A stretch of DNA of 64,000 nt from Halomonas sp. 25-S5. Lineage in GTDB: Bacteria > Pseudomonadota > Gammaproteobacteria > Pseudomonadales > Halomonadaceae. This document shows, one piece after another, positions 23,142-31,602 of the stretch (position 1 is the first letter of the stretch; each line of letters starts with the position of its first letter). The translations under genes were made by a program, and so were the position numbers. The notes under the pieces were generated by a model. It was given only the letters and a program-made list of their open reading frames with translations, did not search any database and was not told where the DNA came from. The stretch spans positions 105,045 through 169,044 of the forward strand of contig NZ_JARANV010000005.1 of NCBI RefSeq assembly GCF_029889845.1. The letters are read 5' to 3'.

Positions 23142-25001
23142 TCATGACGCCAGGGCATCCGCGGGTTCATGGTGCTGCGTTGTTGTCTGTCTGTTCTCCT
23201 TGAGGGTGGGACGCAGCAGCAGCATGGCGATGAGGATGACCAGCAGTACCGACGCTTCATGAACCAGCATGCCGATGGCCATGGTCACGCCGCCGAAGAG
23301 CACCCCGGCCAGCAGCACGGCCACGGTCAGCAGGGCGATGGCGATATTGAGTCGCATGGTGTTCACCGTCCGCCTGGCCAGGCCCAGGGCATAGGGCAGG
23401 CGGGGCAGGCGGTCGGCCATCAGCGCGATATCGGCGGTTTCGATGGCGGCGGGTGAGCCGGCGGCGCCCATGGCCACTCCGATGTCGGCCTGGGCGAGCG
23501 CCGGGGTGTCGTTAATGCCGTCGCCCACCATGGCCACGGTATGTCCCTGGCGCTGCAGCGCCTCGACCAGCGTCAGCTTGTCCTCGGGCAGCAGCTCGGC
23601 GTGCACTTCGTCCACGCCAAGCTCCGTCGCCACGCTTTCGGCGACACGCCGGGCGTCACCGGTGGCCATGACCACCTTGATGCCGCTGTCATGCAGGGCC
23701 TGGATGGCGGCCGGGGCGTCGTCGCGGATGGTGTCGGCAACCGCCACGATCCCCACGGCGCGGCCGTCCACGCCGACGAACATGGCGGTCTTGCCGGCGG
23801 CATTCAGTGCCAGGATGCGTTCGTTGTCGGGGGTGTGATCGAGCAGGTCGGCGGAGCCCACGGCGACGGTATGGCCATCGACGTCGGCGCGGATACCCTT
23901 GCCGGTCACCGGTTCGGCGCGCTCGACCATCGCCACGGCCAGCCGGTGCTGTTCGGCGCCGCGAATGATCGCCTCTGCCAGGGGGTGTTCCGAGGCGGTT
24001 TCCGCCCGGGCGGCCAGGGCGAGTACCTGATCCTTGCTCCAGGCGTCATCCAGCACCACCACATCGGTCAGCTCGGGCCGTCCGTTGGTCAGGGTCCCGG
24101 TCTTGTCCATGACCACGGCGCTGACCCGGGCGGCGGTTTCCAGGAATTCGCCCCCCTTGATCAGCACGCCGTCCCGGGCCGAGCGGCCGATACCCGCCAC
24201 GATGGAAACCGGTATGGAGATGACCAGGGCACCCGGACAGCCGATGACCAGCAGTGTCAGGGCCAGCTCCACGTTGCGCGTCAGCAGGCCGATGATCAGC
24301 GCAGTGAGCATCACCCCGGGCGTGTAGTATCGGGAGAACTTCTCCATGAAGGTCTGGGTCCTGGCCTTGGCATCCTGGGCGTCCTCGACGCGGTGGATGA
24401 TCCTGGCCAGGGCAGTGTCCGACCCGATGCCGACGGCCTTGACGCGCAGCACGCCGGATCTCAGCCAGGTGCCGGCAAACACCTCCACGCCCTCGGCCTT
24501 CTCGGCAGGCACCGACTCGCCGGTGATGCTGGCCTCATCCACCCCGCCGTGGCCGGAGACCACGGTGCCATCCACGGGCACCTGCTCGCCGTTCCTTATC
24601 AAGACGATATCGCCGGGCACGAGCTCCCACACCTCGACGGTTTGCGGCTCCCCGTCACGCAGCACGGTCGCCGTTTCGGGGGCGGCCTCCACCAGGTCCG
24701 ACAGGGCCTGGCGGGTCCTGTTGAGGGTGGCCCTTTCCAGGGCGCCGCCGAGGGCGAAGAGAAAGGTCACCGCGGCGGATTCCCAGTAGTTGTGAATGAA
24801 CAGGGCGCCGACCGCGGCGACGATGACCAGCAGGTCGATGGAGATGGTCTTGATGCGCAGGGCCTGGTAGGCGGAGATGGCAATCCGGTAGCCCGCCACC
24901 GCGGCGGCGGCGATCATCAGCAGGTCCGAGCCGGTGAGCCAGGACGCGATGATCAACAGGCCAGAGGCGATGACCACGCCCCAGGTCTTCCATTGTTTCA
25001 T
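23142..25001 (-). CDS. P1B-type heavy-metal-transporting ATPase with a CPG membrane motif
   Basis: Inner-membrane metal pump, 619 residues. All P-type motifs are present: TGES, DKTGTLTN (phosphorylated Asp), SEHPLAEA, ATGDA and GDGINDTPAL. The transmembrane metal site reads GCPGALVISIP, that is CPG where copper and zinc pumps have CPC, so specificity cannot be read from the usual rule. There is no N-terminal HMA domain; a separate HMA protein is encoded just upstream. The start at 25001 (MKQWKTWGVV) follows a GAGAGAC-type site. Export of a divalent or soft metal is likely. Confidence 0.9.
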   Translation of the reverse strand: MKQWKTWGVVIASGLLIIASWLTGSDLLMIAAAAVAGYRIAISAYQALRIKTISIDLLVIVAAVGALFIHNYWESAAVTFLFALGGALERATLNRTRQALSDLVEAAPETATVLRDGEPQTVEVWELVPGDIVLIRNGEQVPVDGTVVSGHGGVDEASITGESVPAEKAEGVEVFAGTWLRSGVLRVKAVGIGSDTALARIIHRVEDAQDAKARTQTFMEKFSRYYTPGVMLTALIIGLLTRNVELALTLLVIGCPGALVISIPVSIVAGIGRSARDGVLIKGGEFLETAARVSAVVMDKTGTLTNGRPELTDVVVLDDAWSKDQVLALAARAETASEHPLAEAIIRGAEQHRLAVAMVERAEPVTGKGIRADVDGHTVAVGSADLLDHTPDNERILALNAAGKTAMFVGVDGRAVGIVAVADTIRDDAPAAIQALHDSGIKVVMATGDARRVAESVATELGVDEVHAELLPEDKLTLVEALQRQGHTVAMVGDGINDTPALAQADIGVAMGAAGSPAAIETADIALMADRLPRLPYALGLARRTVNTMRLNIAIALLTVAVLLAGVLFGGVTMAIGMLVHEASVLLVILIAMLLLRPTLKENRQTTTQHHEPADALAS

Positions 25002-25062
25002 GAGTCTCTCCTGGACGATTGGCAGGGGGCGGGAGTGCCCCCTGCCTGAGCGAGCGTTCCGA

Positions 25063-25296
25063 TCAGATGGCCGAAGGCTTGACGTTGAAGCCGACCTCGG
25101 CCACGGCATCGACCAGGGCGCGCACCGAGGCCTTTGCCGGATCGTGGCTGACGAGTACCCGGCCGGAAGCGAATTTCACCTCGGCGGACTCGACGCCCTC
25201 GAGCCCCTTGAGCCGGGTTTCGATCTTGTCGACACAGCTGGGGCAGGAGAACTCGTCGGAACGCAGGGTGGTGGTTTTCAGAGTGGAAGTCGTCAT
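25063..25296 (-). CDS. HMA-domain metallochaperone (CopZ-like)
   Basis: A 77-residue cytosolic protein with one heavy-metal-associated domain. The metal site is FSCPSCVDKIE (CxxC at about 18-21), followed by GLEGVESAEVKFASGRVLV and the terminal VAEVGFNV. I chose the start at 25296 because a GGAG site precedes it; an in-frame ATG at 25314 has none. It is the first gene of the ATPase operon and could replace the missing N-terminal HMA domain of the pump. Confidence 0.85.
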   Translation of the reverse strand: MTTSTLKTTTLRSDEFSCPSCVDKIETRLKGLEGVESAEVKFASGRVLVSHDPAKASVRALVDAVAEVGFNVKPSAI

Positions 25297-25361
25297 GGTC
25301 GTCTGCTCCGTCATGGTGAAGTGAAGAGTCAGGCCAGCGGGCTGGCTGCTCAGCGTTGACA

Positions 25362-25381
25362 CCATGATAGGGAGCGGAGAC
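25362..25381 (-). promoter_or_regulatory. Shared promoter element upstream of the HMA/ATPase operon
   Basis: CCATGATAGGGAGCGGAGAC, the partner of the element at 22368. On the minus strand a TATCAT -10-like hexamer follows CTCCGCTCCC, and just upstream CGGAG-GT-CTCCG forms a perfect dyad of the kind MerR-family regulators bind between -35 and -10. No clear -35 is present, consistent with an activator. Confidence 0.6.
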
Positions 25382-25514
25382 CTCCGGGTCGTTCGTCAGC
25401 GCACTCTCGAACCCTTTTCTTTCTTGCTGAAAAGTCTCTATGTATCAATGAGATAAGAGTTCGAACTTCAGGGCGATGAAAGTCGAACCGGAAAGAGGGA
25501 GGGGGGAGGGCTGG

Positions 25515-26657
25515 CTAGGCGGAGTGCTGCGCCCGGTAGGCGCTGGGGGTCATCCCGGTGGCTTTCTTGAATGCCGTGTTGAAGACCGACTTGGAGTTGA
25601 AGCCCGAGTCATACATCACCTGGAGGATGGTGGTGCCGGCTTCGGCGGCTTCCAGCTGACGGCGGGCCTCAGCGATGCGGTAGTCGCTGACGAGCTCGAA
25701 GAAGTTCTTGCCGAGCCCCTCGTTGATGGCCCGCGACAGCTCCCGGGAGGGGACGCCGAGCTGGCGGGCCAGCTGGTCCACGCTGAGGTTGGCGTCCAGG
25801 TAGGGCCGGGCCTCGGCCATGTGGCGATCGAGGTGGCGCAGCAGCGCGGCGTTCTCCGCGCTGATCAGGGCGGCCCGGCCCGGCGCTTCGCTTTCCGCCA
25901 GCTGCACCTCGTCGGCGCTCAATCCCGAGAAGATGCTCGGCTGGTGGAGGGCGTTTATCAGCAGATAGTTGATAAACAGGAAGCCAGAAATGGCACCGAC
26001 GGCAGATACCGCCGTGACACTCACAAGATCCCTGTAGACATGGGCGGAGAGGCAGTAGAAGAGGCTGATAAGCCAGGCGATGGCGTACAGGATCAGCAGG
26101 GTGCGCAACCAGGCCAGCTGCTTGTTCTCCAGGTTGGAGAAGAGCTGCCGTACCGTGGTGCCGAAGCGGGTCAGGGCGTGGATGGTGGCCCACAGATAGC
26201 CGAGAAATACCAGATGGATGGCCACCGCCAGCAGTGGTGAGGTGAGGACCCCTGGGTGGTCGCGGTCGACAAGAATCTCCAGCTTCACCTCCGTGGGCTG
26301 CAGGTAGTATTCGACCAGGAAGATCGCGGATATCACCCAGAACGGCAGGGTGTGCAGGGCGTGCCGGGGCAGCAGGCGGAAGTCGCGATACATCAGAGAT
26401 TGCGCATAGATATAGAGCAGGCCCGCCTGCAGCAGGCCGACCAGGGTGCCCAGATACGCAAGGTTCGGGTGCTCCAGCGCCAGACCGGTGGAGTAGAGAA
26501 AGAACTCACCGAGCCCGGCGGCGAAGGTCAGGACGCTGGCCGCCAGCAGGCGGTTGCTGATCAGCCGGAACGTCTCGGGCAACAGCAGGAAGACGGCCAG
26601 TCCCAGCGACTGAATGATGCTGGTGGCCAGCAGCAGATCGACCAGGGTCAGATACAT
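25515..26657 (-). CDS. Membrane-anchored AraC-family transcriptional regulator
   Basis: A 380-residue protein with seven or so hydrophobic helices in residues 1-240 and a C-terminal AraC HTH_18 domain. The DNA-binding part includes LSVDQLARQLGVPSRELSRAINE and the signature FNSKSVFNTAFKKATGMTPSAYR. Such membrane AraC proteins are presumed to sense membrane or lipid signals. It starts 24 bases after the radical SAM gene and is the last member of the ubiU-ubiV-radical SAM set, so it may be co-transcribed under the same FNR/DNR promoter. Its targets are unknown. Confidence 0.85.
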   Translation of the reverse strand: MYLTLVDLLLATSIIQSLGLAVFLLLPETFRLISNRLLAASVLTFAAGLGEFFLYSTGLALEHPNLAYLGTLVGLLQAGLLYIYAQSLMYRDFRLLPRHALHTLPFWVISAIFLVEYYLQPTEVKLEILVDRDHPGVLTSPLLAVAIHLVFLGYLWATIHALTRFGTTVRQLFSNLENKQLAWLRTLLILYAIAWLISLFYCLSAHVYRDLVSVTAVSAVGAISGFLFINYLLINALHQPSIFSGLSADEVQLAESEAPGRAALISAENAALLRHLDRHMAEARPYLDANLSVDQLARQLGVPSRELSRAINEGLGKNFFELVSDYRIAEARRQLEAAEAGTTILQVMYDSGFNSKSVFNTAFKKATGMTPSAYRAQHSA

Positions 26658-26681
26658 GATGGCTCGCCTTGATGGTTCGCG

Positions 26682-27431
26682 TCAGCCTCGCAGCTCGAGG
26701 TGCTCGAAGTGGCGCTTGAGTCGCCTGGCCAGGGTTTCCAGGGCCTCCCGGGGCGGGGCGTCCTCCACCGCTTCCCGGTAGCCGGGGTCGAGGCAGTGTT
26801 CCCGCCGTGCCAGCTGGATAGCGTAGCGACGTACGCCGCAGTCGGCCAGGGTCATGGCCAGACGCTCGAGCTCCTCCAGGGTGAAGTCGCGCCAGTGCAG
26901 CGTGGTGCGGCACTCGAAGGGGACGTCGCTTTCCAGCAGCAGCGACAGGCTGCGGGCGTGGTGCTGCCAGATGCCGTGCCGGCCGCCGATGCGGTCGAAG
27001 TCGGCACCGCGCCCCTTGGTATCCAGGGCCACCCAGTCGAGCCGCGGCAGCAGCGCCTCCAGGCGCTCCGGGTAGGGCCCGGCGGTATGCAGGCCCACCG
27101 CCAGTCCGAGTGACCGGCAGGCGTCGGCGGCGGCGGGCAGGTCGGGGTGCAGGGTGGGCTCGCCGCCGCTGAAGACCACGGCATCGATCTCGCCCAGCCG
27201 GGTGGCGAGCAGTGCCTCCATGGCCGGCCACTCCCCCGGGGCGGCGCGGCGGGCCGGCCCCATGCTGCTCGCCGTCTCGCAGTAGCCGCACTGCAGCGGA
27301 CAACCCTGCAGGTAGACCACCGCCGCCCGGCGACCCGGGAAGGCGTGGTCGTCCCGGGCCTCGAAGCCGGCAATGGGCAGACGGATCACGGCACCGGGCT
27401 CGGGGACCAGGGGGATCACCATGGCGCTCAC
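26682..27431 (-). CDS. NrdG-like radical SAM protein next to ubiUV
   Basis: A 249-residue radical SAM enzyme with CPLQCGYC (CX3CX2C) and the FSGGEPTLHPDLP SAM-binding region, closest in appearance to NrdG-type activases (anaerobic ribonucleoside-triphosphate reductase activating protein). It begins with GTG inside the ubiV stop (GTGA overlap), so it is translationally coupled to UbiV. No nrdD is present in the window, and a class II reductase is encoded at 9715. It may activate a distant NrdD or act in anaerobic quinone synthesis; the sequence does not decide. Confidence 0.8.
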   Translation of the reverse strand: MSAMVIPLVPEPGAVIRLPIAGFEARDDHAFPGRRAAVVYLQGCPLQCGYCETASSMGPARRAAPGEWPAMEALLATRLGEIDAVVFSGGEPTLHPDLPAAADACRSLGLAVGLHTAGPYPERLEALLPRLDWVALDTKGRGADFDRIGGRHGIWQHHARSLSLLLESDVPFECRTTLHWRDFTLEELERLAMTLADCGVRRYAIQLARREHCLDPGYREAVEDAPPREALETLARRLKRHFEHLELRG

Positions 27432-28348
27432 CCCAGGCTGGCGGCTCGGCTGTGATCCATGCCGGGGCGGCCGTGCCAGTAGCCGTCGCAGATCTCGGCG
27501 TCGACCAGAGAGAGCGGGTCCGGCGTGGGCAGCTCGCCGCGGCGGGCGGTATCGAAGGCCGTGACCACCTCCGCCATGCCCTCGGGGCGCGGGCTCAGGC
27601 GTGCCACGCCGACGCCCATCCCGGCCATGTCCGGCACCTCGTGGCGCAGGTCCTGGCAGGCCCCCGAGAGGGTCTGGATGCCGTTCAGGGTGAATACCTG
27701 CTGGGACTCCTGGGAGCGCAGGGCCAGGCCCTCCGGATGTTTCTGGCAGACGAACTGGCAGCGGTCCTTGGGTTTCTGGTAGCGCCGCGCGGTGAAGCAG
27801 CGCGATGACCAGGCCAGCGGCAGGTGGCCGTAGGCAAACACCTCGCAGGGGGCCTCGATCCCCTGCTCGCTGCAGTCCTCCAGCAGGCGGGCGAGGTCGT
27901 CCCGGGACATCTCCACCGGCGCCTGCCAGCGCTGCATGCCGGCGCGGGAGAGCACGGCAAGGGTGGCCGGGTTGTAGAGGTTCAGCGCGGCACCGGCCAC
28001 GAAGGGCTGGCCCGCCGCCGAAAGGCGTTGCAGGGCGCTCTGGTCATTGGCCTCGACCAGGAACTCGCCGTTGTCGCACAGCTTGCGCAGGTCGCGCAGG
28101 TCGGCCTCAGACTCGATCAGGGTCTGGCTCGAGAGCACCACCTGCTTGCCGCTCTGGGCAAGTTCGCGGCCGATGCCAAGCCAGTCGTCGAGCTTCATGT
28201 CGCGGCGCCGAGAGCAGACCGACTCGCCCAGGTGGACGATCTCCACCGGCCAGTCGGCGGCCTCGCGATAGAAGTCGGCGTAGTGCTCGCGGGTCCAGTA
28301 GAAGAGCACCGGGCCGAGCGACAGCTGGAGGGTGGGGGTAGCGGACAT
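27428..28348 (-). CDS. ubiV: UbiV, U32-family factor for O2-independent ubiquinone hydroxylation
   Basis: A 306-residue U32-peptidase-like protein. In E. coli UbiV forms a heterodimer with UbiU, each with a 4Fe-4S cluster, and hydroxylates quinone precursors anaerobically using prephenate as the hydroxyl source. Visible features are the N-terminal GPVLFYWTREHYADFYREA and the cluster region with CFTARRYQKPKDRCQFVC. It starts 10 bases after ubiU and overlaps the radical SAM gene downstream, giving a tight operon. UbiT is encoded at 9194. Confidence 0.92.
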   Translation of the reverse strand: MSATPTLQLSLGPVLFYWTREHYADFYREAADWPVEIVHLGESVCSRRRDMKLDDWLGIGRELAQSGKQVVLSSQTLIESEADLRDLRKLCDNGEFLVEANDQSALQRLSAAGQPFVAGAALNLYNPATLAVLSRAGMQRWQAPVEMSRDDLARLLEDCSEQGIEAPCEVFAYGHLPLAWSSRCFTARRYQKPKDRCQFVCQKHPEGLALRSQESQQVFTLNGIQTLSGACQDLRHEVPDMAGMGVGVARLSPRPEGMAEVVTAFDTARRGELPTPDPLSLVDAEICDGYWHGRPGMDHSRAASLG

Positions 28349-28358
28349 GGGCTCTCTC

Positions 28359-29354
28359 CTATTTCCAGCGGCGCTCGTAGGCGCCCAGGGTGGTGGTGCT
28401 GCCTTCGGAGACCTCGCCGAGGCCGGTCATCCAGGCGGGTTCGGTATGGAAGCGGCCCGGGGCGCGCTCCAGGCGATCCAGGGCCTGGCGCCAGATGCCG
28501 GCGACCTTTGATACATAGGCCGGGCTGCGCTGGCGACCCTCGATCTTGACGGCCGCGATGCCCAGTTCCTTGAGCTCCGGCAGCAGCTCCAGGGTGTTCA
28601 GGCTGGTGGGCTCCTCGATGGCGTGGTAGGTCTCGCCGCCCACCTCGAAGCGCCCCTTGCAAAGGGTGGGGTAGCCGGCGTTCTCGCCCTCGCCGTAGCG
28701 GTCGATTAGCACACCGTTCAAGCGTGACTCCAGGCCCTCCGGGGTCTCCTCCCAGCGCACATGGGCCGCCGGCGAGCAGACGCCGCGGGTGTTGGGCGAT
28801 TCACCGGTGAGATACGACGACAGGTAGCAGCGCCCCTCGGCCATGATGCACAGGCTGCCGAAGGCGAATACCTCCAGCTCCACGGGGCTCTGCTTGGCCA
28901 GGTCGCGCACCTGGGTGATGGAGAGCACCCGGGGCAGCACGGCGCGCTTGATGCCGAACTGGTCGTGATAGAAGCGCAGCGCCTCGTGGCTGGTGGCCGA
29001 GCCCTGTACCGAGAGATGGCGGGCGAGGTCGGGGTGGCGGCGGGCGGCGTAGTCGAGCAGCCCCATGTCGGCCATGATCAGGGCATCGACGCCGAGGTCG
29101 GCGGCCTGGTCCACGGCGCGGGTCCACTGGTCCCAGCCATCCGGCTGCGGGTAGGTGTTGATGGCGCAGAAGACCCGCTTGCCGCGGGCGTGGGCGTAGT
29201 CGATGCCCTCCCTGGCGCGCTTGTCGGTGAAGTTGAGGCCGGCGAACTGGCGGGCGTTGGTGGTGTTCTGAAAGCCGAAGTAGACGGCATCGGCCCCTTC
29301 ATCCACGGCGCGCTTAAGGGCAGGCAGGTTGCCGGCGGGGCAGACGAGCTCCAT
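28359..29354 (-). CDS. ubiU: UbiU, U32-family factor for O2-independent ubiquinone hydroxylation
   Basis: A 331-residue partner of UbiV. It begins MELVCPAGNLPALKRAVDEG, typical of UbiU/YhbU, and has the cysteines CIMAEGRCYLSSYLTGESPN followed by GVC, expected to hold the 4Fe-4S cluster. It is the promoter-proximal gene of the ubiU-ubiV-radical SAM-AraC set. Upstream lies an FNR/DNR box with a well-placed -10, so production is predicted to rise under low oxygen, when the aerobic quinone hydroxylases cannot work and denitrification still needs ubiquinone. Confidence 0.94.
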   Translation of the reverse strand: MELVCPAGNLPALKRAVDEGADAVYFGFQNTTNARQFAGLNFTDKRAREGIDYAHARGKRVFCAINTYPQPDGWDQWTRAVDQAADLGVDALIMADMGLLDYAARRHPDLARHLSVQGSATSHEALRFYHDQFGIKRAVLPRVLSITQVRDLAKQSPVELEVFAFGSLCIMAEGRCYLSSYLTGESPNTRGVCSPAAHVRWEETPEGLESRLNGVLIDRYGEGENAGYPTLCKGRFEVGGETYHAIEEPTSLNTLELLPELKELGIAAVKIEGRQRSPAYVSKVAGIWRQALDRLERAPGRFHTEPAWMTGLGEVSEGSTTTLGAYERRWK

Positions 29355-29384
29355 GGTGAGCCTCCTGTCGTGGGAATCCCGACC

Positions 29385-29426
29385 ATGCTAGTCGACTATC
29401 CCGCCTGGCCTTTTGACGCGGGTCAT
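29385..29426 (-). promoter_or_regulatory. FNR/DNR-dependent promoter of ubiUV
   Basis: TTGAC-GCGG-GTCAT at 29413-29426 (centre 29419.5). On the minus strand TAGCAT occupies 29390-29385, predicting a start near 29378, exactly the -41.5 geometry of class II FNR promoters. It matches the layout at ubiT. Confidence 0.78.
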
Positions 29427-29562
29427 AAGGAGGCGTAGTCGGCTCTGGCATCGCAGAGCGAGCAGAAGTCGGCCTGCTCACTCTGGCCCAGACGCAGACT
29501 GGTGTGCTGGCCAGGCGGCTGGGGCTCAAGTAGTCACGCCAGGGTCGGTCATCCGAGCAGTG

Positions 29563-30765
29563 TCAGGGTCGGCTCGCCTCCAGTGGGGCCAGGGCGCGTT
29601 GCAGATCCTCCAGCAGGTCCTCGACATCCTCCAGGCCGACCGAGAGGCGCAGCATGCTGTCGGTGATGCCGCGCCGTTGCCTCGCCTCGGCGGAGAGTTC
29701 TGCATGGGAGGTGGTGCAGGGCTGGGTGACCAGACTTTCGGCGCCACCGAGGCTCGGGGCCAGGGTGAAGAGCTCCAGTCGGTCGGCGACGCCTGTGGCG
29801 GCATCGCGCCCGCCGGCAATCTCCAGGGTGAGCATGCCGCCGAAGCCACGCATCTGGCGCTGCGCCAGGGCATGACCGGGGTGTGAGTCCAGGCCGGGGT
29901 AGAGAACTCGCTCGATGGCGGTGTGTTCGCGCAGCGTCTCGGCGAGGGTCTGGGCCGACGCGTTGTGGCGCTGCATGCGCAGCGGCAGGGTGCGCAGGCT
30001 GCGCGAAAGCAGTGACGCCACCTGAGGAGAGAGCACGCTGCCCAGGTTCTGCCGCCAGCGCCACAGCGGGGCGAGCAACTCGGCCGACCCCATCACGGCG
30101 CCGGCGGTGAGGTCACTATGACCCCCCAGGTACTTGGTGGCGCTATGCACCACCAGGTCGGCGCCCAGCGCCAGTGGCTGCTGGTTGATCGGCGTGGCGA
30201 AGGTGCCGTCCACCGCCACCAGGGCGCCGTGGCGATGGGCCTGGTCGGCCACCGCTGAGATGTCGATCAGGCGCAGCGTCGGGTTGGTCGGTGTCTCCAG
30301 ATAGATCAGCCCGATGCCCGACGCCAGCAGCCGTTCCAGGGCGTCGGGGTCGTACCCCTCGAGCATGAAATGTGTCTCGATGCCCAGTTCGGGAAGCTGC
30401 TGCTCGAGCAGGCCCAGGGTGCCGCCATAGACCTCGCCCAGGCAGGCGATACCGCGCCGGCCGTGGCTCAGGAGCAGGGTGCTGATGGCGGCCATGCCGG
30501 ACGAGAAGGCCCATGCCGCCTCGGCGCCCTCCAGCGCGGCCAGCGTCTCTTCCAGGGCAAATAGCGTGGGGTTGTGGCCATAGCGGGAGTAGAGAGGGCC
30601 TCGCCGACGTCCTTCGGTCACCTCCAGCAGGGCGGCGGTATCCGGGAAGGCGAAGGTGGTGGTGTCGTAGATCGGCATGTGGGGGCTGCCGAAGGCATCG
30701 CGTTGCTGCTGGCCATGTATGGCCAGGGTGGCGGGGCCGTAGTGTGGCGATTGCGATTGGGACAT
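29563..30765 (-). CDS. Cys/Met-metabolism PLP enzyme (cystathionine gamma-synthase/lyase family)
   Basis: A 400-residue cytosolic PLP-dependent transsulfuration enzyme. The cofactor lysine lies in HSATKYLGGHSDLTAG; YSRYGHNPT and YLETPTNPT are family hallmarks. The exact reaction (cystathionine gamma-synthase, gamma-lyase, methionine gamma-lyase or sulfhydrylase) cannot be told apart from sequence inspection alone. It is divergent from the TetR/RND operon across a 219-base region rich in A/T near the PLP gene. No link to denitrification is evident. Confidence 0.88.
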   Translation of the reverse strand: MSQSQSPHYGPATLAIHGQQQRDAFGSPHMPIYDTTTFAFPDTAALLEVTEGRRRGPLYSRYGHNPTLFALEETLAALEGAEAAWAFSSGMAAISTLLLSHGRRGIACLGEVYGGTLGLLEQQLPELGIETHFMLEGYDPDALERLLASGIGLIYLETPTNPTLRLIDISAVADQAHRHGALVAVDGTFATPINQQPLALGADLVVHSATKYLGGHSDLTAGAVMGSAELLAPLWRWRQNLGSVLSPQVASLLSRSLRTLPLRMQRHNASAQTLAETLREHTAIERVLYPGLDSHPGHALAQRQMRGFGGMLTLEIAGGRDAATGVADRLELFTLAPSLGGAESLVTQPCTTSHAELSAEARQRRGITDSMLRLSVGLEDVEDLLEDLQRALAPLEASRP

Positions 30766-30891
30766 GGCGGATCTCCGAACGGGCTTCCCTTGACGTTAGT
30801 CTCTTTTTTCAATCTATTCATTTATTTTCAATGAGTTATATTGCCATCCGGTTTCTTGTTGTCCGGATTTTCAGTCGCTTTCTCGGCTAAC

Positions 30892-30905
30892 TTGATCGTG
30901 ATCAG
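30892..30905. promoter_or_regulatory. FNR/DNR-type box between the PLP gene and the RND operon
   Basis: TTGAT-CGTG-ATCAG, the ATCAA-type variant of the site. For the rightward operon a class II start would fall near 30940, just before the TetR operator. No convincing -10 is visible for either direction, so the target is uncertain. Confidence 0.45.
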
Positions 30906-30947
30906 AGGTGTGACAATCACGCCTGGCGGAAAGGCGGCTCCGCGCCT

Positions 30948-30971
30948 AAGATAGTAACCAATTACTATCTT
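30948..30971 (+). promoter_or_regulatory. Operator for the TetR-family repressor
   Basis: A perfect 10-bp inverted repeat with a four-base centre (AAGATAGTAA, CCAA, TTACTATCTT), 13 bases before the tetR start codon. Dyads of this size and composition directly upstream of TetR-RND operons are typical autoregulatory operators. Confidence 0.85.
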
Positions 30972-30984
30972 TAGAGGCTCGAGC

Positions 30985-31602
30985 ATGTCGCAGCGTCAGC
31001 ATCTCCCCGCCGACGAGCGCCGGGAGCGCACCGTGGAGGCCGTCATCGAGCTCTGCGGCCGTGAGGAGCCCGCTACCCTGACCACCGGGCGCATCGCCCG
31101 CCGCATGGGCGTCACCCAGGGGGCGCTGTTTCGCCACTTCGCCAGCAAGGAGGCCATCTGGGAAGCATCGGTGGCCTGGATCGCCGAGCGGGTGATGGCG
31201 CGGGTCGCCGCCGCTGCCGAGGGCAGCGAGGCCCCCCTGGAAGCGCTTGAGGCGATGTTCCTGGCCCATGTGGCCTTCATCGCCGAGCACCCGGGGGTGC
31301 CGCGGCTGCTGATGGGCCAGCTGCAGCACCCCCGGCCCACCGCCGCCAGCCGCCTGGTGCGCGAGCTGATGGAGCGCTATCGGCGACGCCTGCTTGGCCT
31401 GCTCGAGGAGGCCGGGCGTCGGGGGCAGCTGCGAGCCGGGCTCGACCTGGATACGGCGGCGACCCAATTCATCGGCTGCGTCCAGGGGCTGGTGCTGCAG
31501 TCGCTGATCGCCGACGACGTGGCGGGCATCGTCGACCGGGCGCCGGCGGCCTTCGAGCTCTACCGACACGGCATCCGGGCGGATGCGGGAGGTGGCGCAT
31601 GA
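30985..31602 (+). CDS. TetR-family repressor of the RND operon
   Basis: A 205-residue repressor with an N-terminal helix-turn-helix (TTGRIARRMGVTQGALFRHFASKEAIWE) and a helical ligand domain. The stop overlaps the start of the adaptor gene (ATGA), so it is the first gene of a three-gene efflux operon and probably represses it through the palindrome upstream. The ligand is unknown. Confidence 0.92.
   Translation: MSQRQHLPADERRERTVEAVIELCGREEPATLTTGRIARRMGVTQGALFRHFASKEAIWEASVAWIAERVMARVAAAAEGSEAPLEALEAMFLAHVAFIAEHPGVPRLLMGQLQHPRPTAASRLVRELMERYRRRLLGLLEEAGRRGQLRAGLDLDTAATQFIGCVQGLVLQSLIADDVAGIVDRAPAAFELYRHGIRADAGGGA

Noticed and set aside
29355..29562. Possible short peptide with CSLCDAR between ubiU and the PLP gene
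   Set aside because: The frame lacks any start codon after an upstream stop, so it cannot be supported as a gene.
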